Position numbers and translations under genes: made by a program | Notes under the pieces: model-generated | Database searches by the model: none | The model's input: only the letters and a program-made list of their open reading frames with translations | Told to the model about the DNA's origin: nothing | Origin: Gemmobacter lanyuensis | GTDB lineage: Bacteria > Pseudomonadota > Alphaproteobacteria > Rhodobacterales > Rhodobacteraceae | DNA length: 64,000 bases | Assembly (NCBI RefSeq): GCF_014652355.1 | Contig: NZ_BMYQ01000002.1 | Coordinates: forward strand, 1-64,000 | Direction: 5' to 3' | In this document: piece after piece, positions 37,257 through 45,474 of the stretch | How positions within the stretch are numbered: the first letter of the stretch is position 1 | How the letters are laid out: each line of letters begins with the position of its first letter

Positions 37257-39464
37257 ATGGCAAACACGAACATCGCCGTCCACCCCACCTTCAGCATCGA
37301 CATGCATCACCTCTACAAGATCGGGGGAGATGAGTGGCGTTTCGCCTACGAAACCAACGGGACCGTCACCTTCTCGGCGATCGCTGATGCCCACAGGAAA
37401 CTCACCTATGATGTGGGGACGCTGAACCGGCTGAATGGTGCCGGCCTGATCGAGGTTTATCCCTTCGGCCTGATGCCGGAGCATCTGCGCCCCAGTCTGT
37501 CTCTCACCTATGACGACATCTTCCTTACCGGCCTGTCCCGTGGGGCAAAGAAAAGGCTCGATGCGCGGCATGCGATGGTTAGGGCATATCTCGACCTGAA
37601 AGATGAGAATGCCTTCAAGGTGAATGATGACGAAATCAAAGCCGCGATGTCGGACATCAGGACCGCAGCGGAGGCATATCTAATCGAAGAAATGCCCGAT
37701 CCCGAACAGGATGCAAAACTCGCGGCCTATGAGGCTGGCGAAGGGGTGAAACCGCGGTCGAAGCTCAGGGTGGAGCGGCCTGATGCAGTTTCCGCCCGGA
37801 CGCTGCGCAAGTGGGTCGCGGCCTACAAGAAAGGTGGAAAGAAGGCCCTCCTGGACTGTGAAGACAATCGGGGAAACACCAACAGCCGCTTCACGGTTGC
37901 CGAAATGGCGTTGATGGCGAAGACCATCACCCACGAATTCCTCAACCTTCAACGCAAGCCCGTCAGTGTCGTCTTCGTGGACGTCAAGCTCGCCTTTGAG
38001 AAGGAAAACAAGCTTCGGGCGGAGCGCGGTGAAGCCGAACTGCGCATCCCCGGTAGGGAAGCAGTCCGCCAGTTTACCAGAAAAATGGACAAATTCCGTG
38101 TCATGGTTGCCCGCTACGGCCAGCAGGAAGCCATGAAGCGCATGCGTCCGGTCAAGGATGGCATGGAGGCAGACCGCCCGCTTCAGATCGTCAGCATGGA
38201 TGAAATGAAGATCGACCTCCTTACCATGCTGGTGAAGAGCGGCCTCCTTTCCATGATCGCCGGCGACGACGACACCAAACAGCTCGAACAACTCATCAGC
38301 ACCATGCGTTGGTGGCTGGCGATGGCTATCGACTACAGGACCCGCTGCATCCTCGGCATGGTTCTCACCCCGAACCCCAAGACCAGCAGCGCCATCAAGT
38401 GCCTGCAAATGGTTGTCAGCGACAAGGGGCAATTCGTTGATCAAATCGGTGCCCTGACCCCGTGGTCGATGTTCGGAACTCCGGAGACCCTGTTCGTCGA
38501 CAATGGCAGCGCCTTCAAGTCGACAGTGTTCACCAACGCCTGTGTCGATCTCGGCATCACCAAGGTGCAGACGATCGCAGGTCAGCCGGGCATGCGCGGC
38601 AAAATGGAAAGCTGTTTCAATACGATGCAGCAAACGCTGTTTCCCCGACTTTCCGGCCGGACGTTCGGCGATGTCGTGACGCGCGCCAATCACCCTGCCG
38701 AGGCGCGCGCATGCCTTTCGCTCGAAGATCTGGCCTATGCGCTGGTCCGCTGGATCGTCGACATCTATCACAACACCCCGCATGAGGGTCTCGGTGGCCG
38801 TACTCCCCTGCAGCAGTGGGAAGCCGATCTCGCCGATGGCAACTACCCCCTGTTGGCGGCCCCCAGCCTTCGGCGCAAGCGGCTCGCGTTCGGTATCCCT
38901 GTGACTCGCAAGGTTCAAAAGGACGGCATCAGGGTGATGGGCATCCGGTACACTTCGGCCCAACTCGCCGCATGGTACCTGAAGAAAGGCGTCGCGGACG
39001 TGGATGTCCGGTGGTTCGATGGCAACATCGGTTCCATCGAAGTCCATCTGGATGGTGCGTGGTTCGAGGTTCCCGCCGTTTCCGATATTTTCAGGAATGT
39101 CGACGCGACGACCTGGGCAGAAGTTCGGCGTGCTCTGCGCGCTCGGGACAAAGACCGCCAAGAGTGGGATGAAGCGGTCGTTCTCCAAGCGATTTCCGAT
39201 ATCGAGGCCCTGAACGCAGAACGGAAGCTCGCATACAGCGTCATCGATCATGGCTGGGATGAAAAGCGTTTCGCCGCGGTCGAGCGCGAAGCAATGACCA
39301 GCTTCGAGATGGTCGAACCCCGCGCGACGCTCGCAGAGACCTCGGATGGCTATGGTCGGTCGATCATGCCGGTCATGCCGCTGCGGGTGACGCCCGCCGA
39401 GGAGGCGGTGCGTGCCGCCAATGCCGCCGCGCCGTCCCAAGCAACGTGGGCGTTCAAAAAATGA
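37257..39464 (+). CDS. tnsB: TnsB/TniA-type DDE transposase
   Basis: A 735-residue Mu/TnsB-family integrase. N-terminal DNA-binding helices precede a catalytic rve-like core with the first acid in VSMDEMKID (D315 or D320), D415 in FVDNGSAF and E451 in GKMESCFNTMQQ (D to E spacing 36). A beta-barrel and a C-terminal tail that would contact TnsC follow. It joins transposon 3' ends to target DNA. The ATG at 37257 has GGAG six nt upstream and is preferred to 37245. It overlaps the tnsC frame by 4 nt. Confidence 0.92.
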   Translation: MANTNIAVHPTFSIDMHHLYKIGGDEWRFAYETNGTVTFSAIADAHRKLTYDVGTLNRLNGAGLIEVYPFGLMPEHLRPSLSLTYDDIFLTGLSRGAKKRLDARHAMVRAYLDLKDENAFKVNDDEIKAAMSDIRTAAEAYLIEEMPDPEQDAKLAAYEAGEGVKPRSKLRVERPDAVSARTLRKWVAAYKKGGKKALLDCEDNRGNTNSRFTVAEMALMAKTITHEFLNLQRKPVSVVFVDVKLAFEKENKLRAERGEAELRIPGREAVRQFTRKMDKFRVMVARYGQQEAMKRMRPVKDGMEADRPLQIVSMDEMKIDLLTMLVKSGLLSMIAGDDDTKQLEQLISTMRWWLAMAIDYRTRCILGMVLTPNPKTSSAIKCLQMVVSDKGQFVDQIGALTPWSMFGTPETLFVDNGSAFKSTVFTNACVDLGITKVQTIAGQPGMRGKMESCFNTMQQTLFPRLSGRTFGDVVTRANHPAEARACLSLEDLAYALVRWIVDIYHNTPHEGLGGRTPLQQWEADLADGNYPLLAAPSLRRKRLAFGIPVTRKVQKDGIRVMGIRYTSAQLAAWYLKKGVADVDVRWFDGNIGSIEVHLDGAWFEVPAVSDIFRNVDATTWAEVRRALRARDKDRQEWDEAVVLQAISDIEALNAERKLAYSVIDHGWDEKRFAAVEREAMTSFEMVEPRATLAETSDGYGRSIMPVMPLRVTPAEEAVRAANAAAPSQATWAFKK

Positions 39465-40498
39465 GCGCCGCAATGAAATCCAATCACGGAGAAAACCAAA
39501 TGTCCCCCTGCCCGAACACCATCAAATCGACAGTCGACGCCCTCCGGAGCCAATACGTGGTGACCGAGCGCGACCAGATTCTGGAGCGCCTGCTGAATCG
39601 CCTGTTCCTGGCCGACGAAGACGGTCAGCCTACCCACATGCCGGTTCTCTTCACGGCAGGGACCGAGACCCAGGCGATTTCGTTCGTCGACGGGTCGGGC
39701 AGCGGGAAGTCCACCACCACCTTCGAGGTCATGCGCAATTTCAAGCCTTTGGCCCACAATCCTGAAACCGGCATGCCGCGCTGGCTTCATGTCAAGGTGG
39801 AAAGCCCCGCAACCCTTCGGAGTCTCGGCGCCCTGATCCTGAAGAAGCTGGGCGTCGACAAGATCAGTGATCGGGCGAAAGTCTATGAGGTCTGGGACAT
39901 GGTTCGCCACCGCATCGCCCTCATGGGAATCCAACTCCTGTGGCTGGACGAGGCGCACGACCTCTTCGGGCAGACTGCCTCCGTCGAAACCAACAACATG
40001 TTCAAGATGCTCAAAGGGCTGATGCAGGGTGATCATCCTATCGTCCTGCTGCTCAGTGGCACGCAGAGGTTGTCCCAGATCACCAGCCTCGACCCTCAAA
40101 TCAATCGCCGGTTCCACAAGATCATGCCCAAGCCGTTGGCCTTCGGCGTCGACAATGACAACCTCCGTGGCATCATTGCTGGTTACGCCGAGATCGCAAA
40201 ACTTCCCGTCGACCTCGATGGCGACGTGATCAACCGCCTGATCCACGCTGGCCGCCACCGGTTCGGCCGCTGCATCGAGATCATCATCGCTGCGATCGAA
40301 TGCGCATTGCATGAGGGTGCGACCAGTCTCCGGCTGCAACATTTCGCAACCGCATGGGCCGAGAAGGAGAGCTGCGACATCCGCCAAAACGTCTTCACGG
40401 CCGCAAACTGGGCAGCAATCGAGCTCGAAGATAAGGACGCCGAAATTTCGGCTGAAATGGCGGCGTTGGCCGCCAAGCGCAACAAGAAGCGGGCCTGA
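39461..40498 (+). CDS. tnsC: TnsC/TniB-type AAA+ transposition regulator
   Basis: A 345-residue AAA+ ATPase with Walker A GSGSGKST (78-85), Walker B LLWLDEAHD (159-167), sensor LLLSGTQRLSQITSLDPQINRRF and a C-terminal helical lid. In Tn7-like systems it polymerises on target DNA and links TniQ to the TnsA-TnsB transposase. The start shown overlaps the tnsB stop (ATGA); in-frame ATGs at 39473 and 39500 are possible, the latter having GGAG upstream. Confidence 0.92.
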   Translation: MSAAMKSNHGENQMSPCPNTIKSTVDALRSQYVVTERDQILERLLNRLFLADEDGQPTHMPVLFTAGTETQAISFVDGSGSGKSTTTFEVMRNFKPLAHNPETGMPRWLHVKVESPATLRSLGALILKKLGVDKISDRAKVYEVWDMVRHRIALMGIQLLWLDEAHDLFGQTASVETNNMFKMLKGLMQGDHPIVLLLSGTQRLSQITSLDPQINRRFHKIMPKPLAFGVDNDNLRGIIAGYAEIAKLPVDLDGDVINRLIHAGRHRFGRCIEIIIAAIECALHEGATSLRLQHFATAWAEKESCDIRQNVFTAANWAAIELEDKDAEISAEMAALAAKRNKKRA

Positions 40499-40500
40499 AC

Positions 40501-42342
40501 ATGCCGATGCTCCCGATCCTTCCGGTCATTCCCGGAGAAAGCCTGACTTCCTATTTCAATAGGATGGCCCACTTCCATGGCCGCACTGGCGTCTACCAAT
40601 TCCTGGACATCATCGAGCTGTCCCGCGGCGCGGTGATGACGCCGAAAGAACCCGACTTCGCCAGAATCCGTTCGTTGACCGGCCTGTCCGACGTGACGTT
40701 GTCGCGCATGACATTCCGCCCCCTCGGTGGGCGTATGCGCTCGATCGCGGGAGAGGCTGTTCATGCCGAATTCGCTTACCTCGACAAGACGAGCTACTGC
40801 CCGGCTTGCCTGCTGGAGGATGGGAAATTGGACAGCGCGTCTGCAGGCATCCGCGTGGGCCGGATCGAATGGCAGATCGAGAGCATCCGCACCTGCGGTC
40901 GCCATGGCATCTGTCTGACCCGGCGGAAAAACACGGATTATGGCGAGCGCTTTCAGTTGATGTCTGCCGTAGCGCCCGATGACCAAACGCTGAAAACCAT
41001 GGTTGCGGAAGCTGAGCGGATTACGCCGTCCGGTCTGCAAAACTACATTCTCGCGCGTCTTTCCGGCGAAATCGGTCCGGCATGGCTGGATGGACAGCCT
41101 ATCGATCTGGCGGCCCGGGCCTGTGAAATGCTGGGGGTCATTCTGGCGGTTGGGTCGCATATCGACCTGCGGGCCGTGACTGAAGAGCAATGGCGCGAGG
41201 CTGGCGACGTTGGGTTCAGTTTCGCAGCCAAGGGCGAAGATGGTGTTCGCGAGGGGCTTCAGCTGGCACTTTCTCGCTTCAACGCCAGCGGGTCCAACGG
41301 CGGACCACAGATGGCATTCGGCCGCCTCTACCAGTGGCTCCAGTTCAATTCGAACGACAAACCGTTTGGCCCCATTAGGGAAGTCGTTCGAGAGTTCATC
41401 CTCGATAATTTTCCGATCCAACCTGGTATCGACCTGCTCGGCACCCCCGTTGACCGCCGGCGGGTACACTCTGTTCAAAGCCTCGCCAAGGCCGCCGGTG
41501 ATCATCCAAAAACGATCAACCGGGCTGTCATTCTGGCAGGGCTGGCAAGCGGTGACCCAGACCAATCGAATCCTGGAATGGTTTTCGACGCTGCTGATGG
41601 CGAAGATCTGATGTCCCGCATTCGCAACTCGATCCCGGCGCGCGATCTCCAAGAATACCTGAACTGCAATCGGGTTCAGGCCGAACAACTGGTCCGGACC
41701 GGTACAATCCCTCGTCTCATGCCCAATTCGCTCAAGGCGAGCGGCGTTCTCAAGAATGTTGCGCTGGCGGACGCGGATGCGTTCCTCAACCGCCTGATGG
41801 GAGCCGCGACAAAGGTGCAGGCACCCTCTGAGGGTATGCTGAGTATCGTTGATGCCGCCGAAGCATCTCGCTGGCCGGTCATCGACATCATCAACGGCAT
41901 TCTATCGGGCATGTTCGCCAAGGTGGAGTTCGTCGACCCTGCACTGAAGTTCAAAGCCGTCCTAGTCGATCCTCGAGAGGTTCGCGAAATTCTGACGCGG
42001 GCCAAATCCGAGGGTGGGGTTGGTTTCGATGAAGCCGCGCGCATCCTCGACATGCCGATCCATGGGCTGAATGCACTTTCCAGAATGCGTCGGGCGGATG
42101 GCGCGGCCTATGTCGAAGAGCGTTCGGTCGCGAATGCAAAAGGCATCGGTGTCCGAATCTTCGCATTGGACGACCTGCACGCATTCCTGAAAGAGCATAT
42201 TTCCCTGAAGGAGTATGCGGAAGCGCGAGGTGTGGCGCCCAAGTGGATGAAAGTCCGGCTGGATGCCAAGGAGATTGTGCCGATCAGCCCAAAGTATGAA
42301 CTGGGCCGGGTGTGGTATCGCCGGGCCGATCTCAAAATGTGA
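40501..42342 (+). CDS. tniQ: TniQ/TnsD-type target-selection protein
   Basis: A 613-residue TniQ-family protein. The N-terminal TniQ region (GESLTSYFNRMAHFHG) contains a zinc site with C100-PA-C103 and C132-GR-H135. The long C-terminal part has repeated helix-turn-helix-like stretches (SIVDAAEASRWPVIDIINGIL, GFDEAARILDMPIHGLNALSRM, SLKEYAEARGVAPKWMKVRLDAKEI). This length resembles site-specific TnsD rather than the short TniQ of CRISPR-associated elements. It is therefore the best candidate for recognising the 3' end of nrdJ. It begins 2 bp after tnsC and ends 183 bp inside the right end. Confidence 0.88.
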   Translation: MPMLPILPVIPGESLTSYFNRMAHFHGRTGVYQFLDIIELSRGAVMTPKEPDFARIRSLTGLSDVTLSRMTFRPLGGRMRSIAGEAVHAEFAYLDKTSYCPACLLEDGKLDSASAGIRVGRIEWQIESIRTCGRHGICLTRRKNTDYGERFQLMSAVAPDDQTLKTMVAEAERITPSGLQNYILARLSGEIGPAWLDGQPIDLAARACEMLGVILAVGSHIDLRAVTEEQWREAGDVGFSFAAKGEDGVREGLQLALSRFNASGSNGGPQMAFGRLYQWLQFNSNDKPFGPIREVVREFILDNFPIQPGIDLLGTPVDRRRVHSVQSLAKAAGDHPKTINRAVILAGLASGDPDQSNPGMVFDAADGEDLMSRIRNSIPARDLQEYLNCNRVQAEQLVRTGTIPRLMPNSLKASGVLKNVALADADAFLNRLMGAATKVQAPSEGMLSIVDAAEASRWPVIDIINGILSGMFAKVEFVDPALKFKAVLVDPREVREILTRAKSEGGVGFDEAARILDMPIHGLNALSRMRRADGAAYVEERSVANAKGIGVRIFALDDLHAFLKEHISLKEYAEARGVAPKWMKVRLDAKEIVPISPKYELGRVWYRRADLKM

Positions 42343-42366
42343 GTTGCCCACAGGCAACCTCAGACC

Positions 42367-42393
42367 AAAGGCCGCCTACGGGCGGCCTTTTTG
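42367..42393 (+). terminator. Terminator of the tns operon
   Basis: A 10-bp perfect stem (AAAGGCCGCC, 42367-42376, with GGCGGCCTTT, 42381-42390), TACG loop and following TTTG lie 24 bp after the tniQ stop codon, inside the right transposon end. Confidence 0.85.
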
Positions 42394-42498
42394 TTTGCCG
42401 TCAGAATTATTTTTGGAAGTTAATCGCATGGCCGAGTGGAAGTTCTCCCCGCCCAGGATTATTCTGGATTTAACGAAATCAATGGGTTATGATTTCTC

Positions 42499-42525
42499 AG
42501 TGGGCCTGAATTGCATGGTTTTTCA
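42499..42525 (-). repeat. Right terminal inverted repeat of the Tn7-like element
   Basis: On the plus strand it reads AGTGGGCCTGAATTGC then ATGGTTTTTCA and ends at 42525. Its reverse complement matches the left end at 23 of 27 positions. GTGGAAGTTCT (42436-42446) and TTTGGAAGTTAA (42412-42423) lie further inside and mirror the CTTCC motifs of the left end. Confidence 0.85.
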
Positions 42526-42530
42526 CATGA
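42526..42530. repeat. Target-site duplication, right copy (CATGA)
   Basis: The pentamer CATGA flanks the right transposon end and is identical to 22079-22083 on the left. Confidence 0.85.
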
Positions 42531-42561
42531 AAAAGGGCCCGTCATGGTGACGGGCCCTTTT
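42531..42561. terminator. Chromosomal bidirectional terminator (probably that of nrdJ)
   Basis: A perfect 14-bp stem, AAAAGGGCCCGTCA (42531-42544) with TGACGGGCCCTTTT (42548-42561), and a 3-nt loop. It serves the minus-strand GNAT gene. If the transposon is removed and one CATGA kept, it would lie about 26 bp after the nrdJ stop codon, so it probably terminated nrdJ before the insertion. Confidence 0.85.
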
Positions 42562-42578
42562 GTGTTCCGGTGCCGGGA

Positions 42579-43154
42579 TCAGAGAACGGGGCGGGTAAAC
42601 AGGATCCATTCCGACGCATCGACCTGCCAGTCGCCCTTGACCACCGGGCGGCGGGCCACTTCGGCAAAGCCCTTGGCGCGATAAAGCCGCAGCGCATCGT
42701 GATGGGTATCGGCGGCGATGAGGCTGATGGTCTTGTGCCCGCCCTGCCGCGCAATGCCTTCGGCCTTGGCCAAAAGCGCCGATCCGCAGCCCTTGCCGCG
42801 CGCCGCCTCATAGGTGGCCAGCACGTTCAGATACCAGGATCCGGGCGCCATGGCCTCCAGCTCCAGCAAGGGAATGAAGATCGGGGGCGTGTCGGGGTCG
42901 ATGGGGGCGGGTTCAGGGTCGGCGGCATAGCCCAGCAGGCAGGCCGCGACATTGCCCTCCACCTCGGCCAGCCAGGCATTGCGGAAGGAAAAATTCCCCG
43001 TCTCGCGCGCCGCACGTTCGCGGCCAAGCGCCCAAGGGTCACCCTCGGGGCCGACGGTCTTCCGCCAGAAATGCAGCGGCAGGTCATCTGCCGCCATGTT
43101 GATGAACCGCACCAGATGTTCGGCGTCTGCGGCCTGGGCTTCCCGGATCTGCAT
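42579..43154 (-). CDS. GNAT-family N-acetyltransferase
   Basis: A 191-residue GNAT protein. It starts with MQIREAQAADAEHLVRFINMAA, carries the acetyl-CoA binding region SWYLNVLATYEAARGKGCGSALLAKAE (about 118-144) and ends with ADTHHDALRLYRAKGFAEVARRPVVKG. The acceptor is unknown. The frame is open back to 43505, but the ATG at 43154 gives the normal GNAT N terminus. It is the first chromosomal gene beyond the transposon and would have been convergent with nrdJ. Confidence 0.85.
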   Translation of the reverse strand: MQIREAQAADAEHLVRFINMAADDLPLHFWRKTVGPEGDPWALGRERAARETGNFSFRNAWLAEVEGNVAACLLGYAADPEPAPIDPDTPPIFIPLLELEAMAPGSWYLNVLATYEAARGKGCGSALLAKAEGIARQGGHKTISLIAADTHHDALRLYRAKGFAEVARRPVVKGDWQVDASEWILFTRPVL

Positions 43155-43338
43155 CTTTGTCCTCGCAGCAAGTCTGGCGGCATTATGCACATCCCTTCGG
43201 GGGCCGCGACGGCCAATCGCGCCCCGCCCCGGCCCCGGCGCGACATCTGCCCCCCGGCCTGTTGCAGCCCCTTGCCAGCGAGGCGGCCGCCCCCTACCAA
43301 ACACGGCAGGCCAAACGCGATTTCCTGAAAGGACCGAC

Positions 43339-43692
43339 ATGAGCGAGATGGTTTTCCGCCTGCCCGCACCCGGACCCGACCCGATGCTGACCGATCTGGA
43401 CGGCTGGACCAAGGTCGAGGGCAACCCCACGATGAAGACCTGGGTCCAGCACAAGACCATCGACGGCAGCGTCATCAGCGGCACGTGGGAAGCCACGACC
43501 GGCACCTGGCATGCCGTGTCGCAATTCTACGAATTCGTCCATCTGATCGAAGGCCAGATCACCCTGACACCCGAAGGCGGCGAACCGGTGACTATGGTGG
43601 CAGGCGATGCCTTTGCCGTCGAAGCAGGCTTCCGCGGCACCTGGAAGATCGAAAAGCCGGTCCGCAAGCATTTCTGCATCAAGCTGGCCTGA
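43339..43692 (+). CDS. Small cupin (DUF861, EutQ-like)
   Basis: A 117-residue single-domain cupin. The barrel strands GTWEATTGTWHAV, YEFVHLIEGQITLTPEGGEP and VAGDAFAVEAGFRGTWKIEKPVRKHF match the DUF861/cupin-3 family, whose members bind small metabolites such as ureidoglycine-type or sugar-derived compounds. GAAAGGA lies upstream of the ATG. It is a single gene convergent with modC. Confidence 0.82.
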   Translation: MSEMVFRLPAPGPDPMLTDLDGWTKVEGNPTMKTWVQHKTIDGSVISGTWEATTGTWHAVSQFYEFVHLIEGQITLTPEGGEPVTMVAGDAFAVEAGFRGTWKIEKPVRKHFCIKLA

Positions 43693-43723
43693 ACGGCACC
43701 GGGGCGGCACCGCCGCCCCGACC

Positions 43724-44806
43724 CTAGCCTTGATCGCCCGCGATATGATCGCGCGCGACCGACATCGCCTTCAACACCGCATGAACCCGGTCCCCCACGG
43801 CAAGGCCCAGATCGGCCGCGGCCCGCCGGGTGATGCGGGCGAGGATTTCATCCGCCCCCACCGCCAGATGCACCATGACCCCCGGCCCCTCACCGGGGCG
43901 CAGCGCGGTAATGGTGCAGGGCAGGATGTTTTGCGCCGAAAGGCCGATGGGCCGGTCGCGCGACAGGATCACGTCATGCGCCATGATCCGCACGCGCAGC
44001 CGCGCGCCCCTTTCGGCACGAATGCCGGGCAGGAAGATCGGGCCGGTTGCCGTGTCCAGCCGGGTCAGGCCGTCCTCTTCCTCGGCCACGACCACTGCTG
44101 GCAAAAGTGCCGCCACCTCGCGCAGGCCCAGCAGGCGCAGGGCATCGGGATCAGCCATGACGGCGGCGGTCGCCCCCTGCCGCAGCACGCGGCCACGGTC
44201 GATCACCACCATGCGGTCGGCCAGAAGCTGCGCCTCGTTCAGGTCATGCGTGACCAGCACCACCGGCATGTCGAGATGCGCGCGCAGGGCCAGAACCTCA
44301 GCCTGCAGATGGTCGCGGGTGGCACGGTCGACGGCCGAAAACGGCTCATCCAGCAACAGAACCTGCGGTTTGCGCGCCAGGGCGCGGGCCAGCGCCACGC
44401 GCTGCTGCTGCCCGCCCGACAGAGCCGCGGGTTTGCGCCCCTCAAGCCCGGCAAGGTTCACCAAGCGCAAAAGCCGCGCGGCTTCGGCCAGATCCGGGCG
44501 GGGCATCGCGGCCATGATATTCTGCTGCGCGGTCATATGGGGAAAAAGCGCATAGGATTGGAACACCACGCCCAGGTGCCTGCGATGCGCGGGCAGCGTC
44601 TGGCCCGTGGCACTGTCCTGCCAGACCTCACCGGCCACGGTGATCTGCGCCGCCTGCGGTTGCCACAGCCCCGCGATGCTGCGCAGGACCGTGGTCTTGC
44701 CCGATCCCGACGGGCCGACCAGCGCCAGAACCTCACCCGCGGCGACGGTAAAGGACAGGTCCAGCGGAATGGGCGTCTCGGCCCGCAGGGTAACGGACAG
44801 CGTCAT
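43724..44806 (-). CDS. modC: Molybdate ABC transporter ATP-binding protein
   Basis: A 360-residue ABC ATPase with Walker A GPSGSGKT (about 33-40), signature LSGGQQQRVALARAL, Walker B VLLLDEPFSAVD and the H-loop VLVTHDLNEA. A C-terminal TOBE/mop-like domain (PLGLSAQNILPCTITALRPGEG...VMVHLAVGADEILARITRRA), characteristic of ModC, senses oxyanion. It overlaps modB by 4 nt as the last gene of modABC. Confidence 0.92.
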   Translation of the reverse strand: MTLSVTLRAETPIPLDLSFTVAAGEVLALVGPSGSGKTTVLRSIAGLWQPQAAQITVAGEVWQDSATGQTLPAHRRHLGVVFQSYALFPHMTAQQNIMAAMPRPDLAEAARLLRLVNLAGLEGRKPAALSGGQQQRVALARALARKPQVLLLDEPFSAVDRATRDHLQAEVLALRAHLDMPVVLVTHDLNEAQLLADRMVVIDRGRVLRQGATAAVMADPDALRLLGLREVAALLPAVVVAEEEDGLTRLDTATGPIFLPGIRAERGARLRVRIMAHDVILSRDRPIGLSAQNILPCTITALRPGEGPGVMVHLAVGADEILARITRRAAADLGLAVGDRVHAVLKAMSVARDHIAGDQG

Positions 44807-45474
44807 GCCAGTCTGCGCCCCACGCGCGACGACAGCCAGAAGGTCAGCGCGATGGCCCCGAAGGAAATCGCCACCAGCGCGGCCGCCATCGTCCCCGCCG
44901 CGGCCATGTCAAAGGCCTGCACCCGGTCATAAATCGCAATGGCAATGGTGCGGGTTTCGCCGGGGATCGACCCGCCCACCATCAGCACGATCCCGAATTC
45001 GCCCAGCGTATGGGCAAAGGTCAGCACCATCGCCGTCATCACGCCGGGCCAAGCCAGCGGCAGCTCCACCTGCCAAAGCGCCCGCCACGGCGACATGCCG
45101 CAGGTCGTCGCGGCCTCGCGCAGTTCGCGCGGGATCGCCTCGAACCCGCGTTGGGCAGGCTGGATGGCAAAGGGCAGGTTGAAGATGACCGAGGCCAGCA
45201 CCAGCCCTTGAAAGCTGAAGACCAGCTGCTCGTCAAACACCTGGGTCCAGAATGCGCCAAGCCAGGAATTGCGGCCAAAGGCCAAGAGCAGGTAAAAGCC
45301 AAAGACCGTCGGCGGCAGCACCAGCGGCAGCATGAGCAGCGCCTCGATCAGGCCGCGCCCGCGAAAGCGCCCATAGGCCAGCCACCGCCCCCCCAGCACC
45401 GAAACCGGCAGCAGGATTGCCACCGTCCAGGCCGCGAGTTGCAGCGAAAGCCAGAGCGCGTCCCAATCCACCAT
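44803..45474 (-). CDS. modB: Molybdate ABC transporter permease
   Basis: A 223-residue inner-membrane permease with about five helices. The conserved cytoplasmic loop AATTCGMSPWRALWQVELPLAWPGVMTAMVLTFAHTLGEFG contacts ModC, and FNLPFAIQPAQRGFEAIPRELREAA precedes it. It starts at the base next to the modA stop and overlaps modC by 4 nt. Confidence 0.92.
   Translation of the reverse strand: MVDWDALWLSLQLAAWTVAILLPVSVLGGRWLAYGRFRGRGLIEALLMLPLVLPPTVFGFYLLLAFGRNSWLGAFWTQVFDEQLVFSFQGLVLASVIFNLPFAIQPAQRGFEAIPRELREAATTCGMSPWRALWQVELPLAWPGVMTAMVLTFAHTLGEFGIVLMVGGSIPGETRTIAIAIYDRVQAFDMAAAGTMAAALVAISFGAIALTFWLSSRVGRRLA

Larger units (their letters stand above)
22084..42525. mobile_element. Tn7-like transposon (TnsA-TnsB-TnsC-TniQ) carrying a defence island
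   Basis: A 20,442-bp element bounded by 27-bp imperfect inverted repeats and a CATGA duplication. It encodes a TnsA-like endonuclease, a TnsB DDE transposase, a TnsC AAA+ regulator and a long TniQ/TnsD-type target selector, all on the plus strand near the right end. Cargo on the minus strand is a type I restriction-modification system, a CBASS pair and an HsdM/HsdS-like fusion with a DUF4258-like protein. A Lon-like AAA+ gene is at the left end. Insertion lies 25 bp after the nrdJ stop codon. The core genes look intact, so the element may be mobile; the order of core genes relative to the target gene differs from classical Tn7. Confidence 0.88.

Noticed and set aside
22084-42525. CRISPR-associated transposon (CAST)
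   Set aside because: No cas genes, no repeat array, and TniQ is long like TnsD rather than the short Cascade-binding type.
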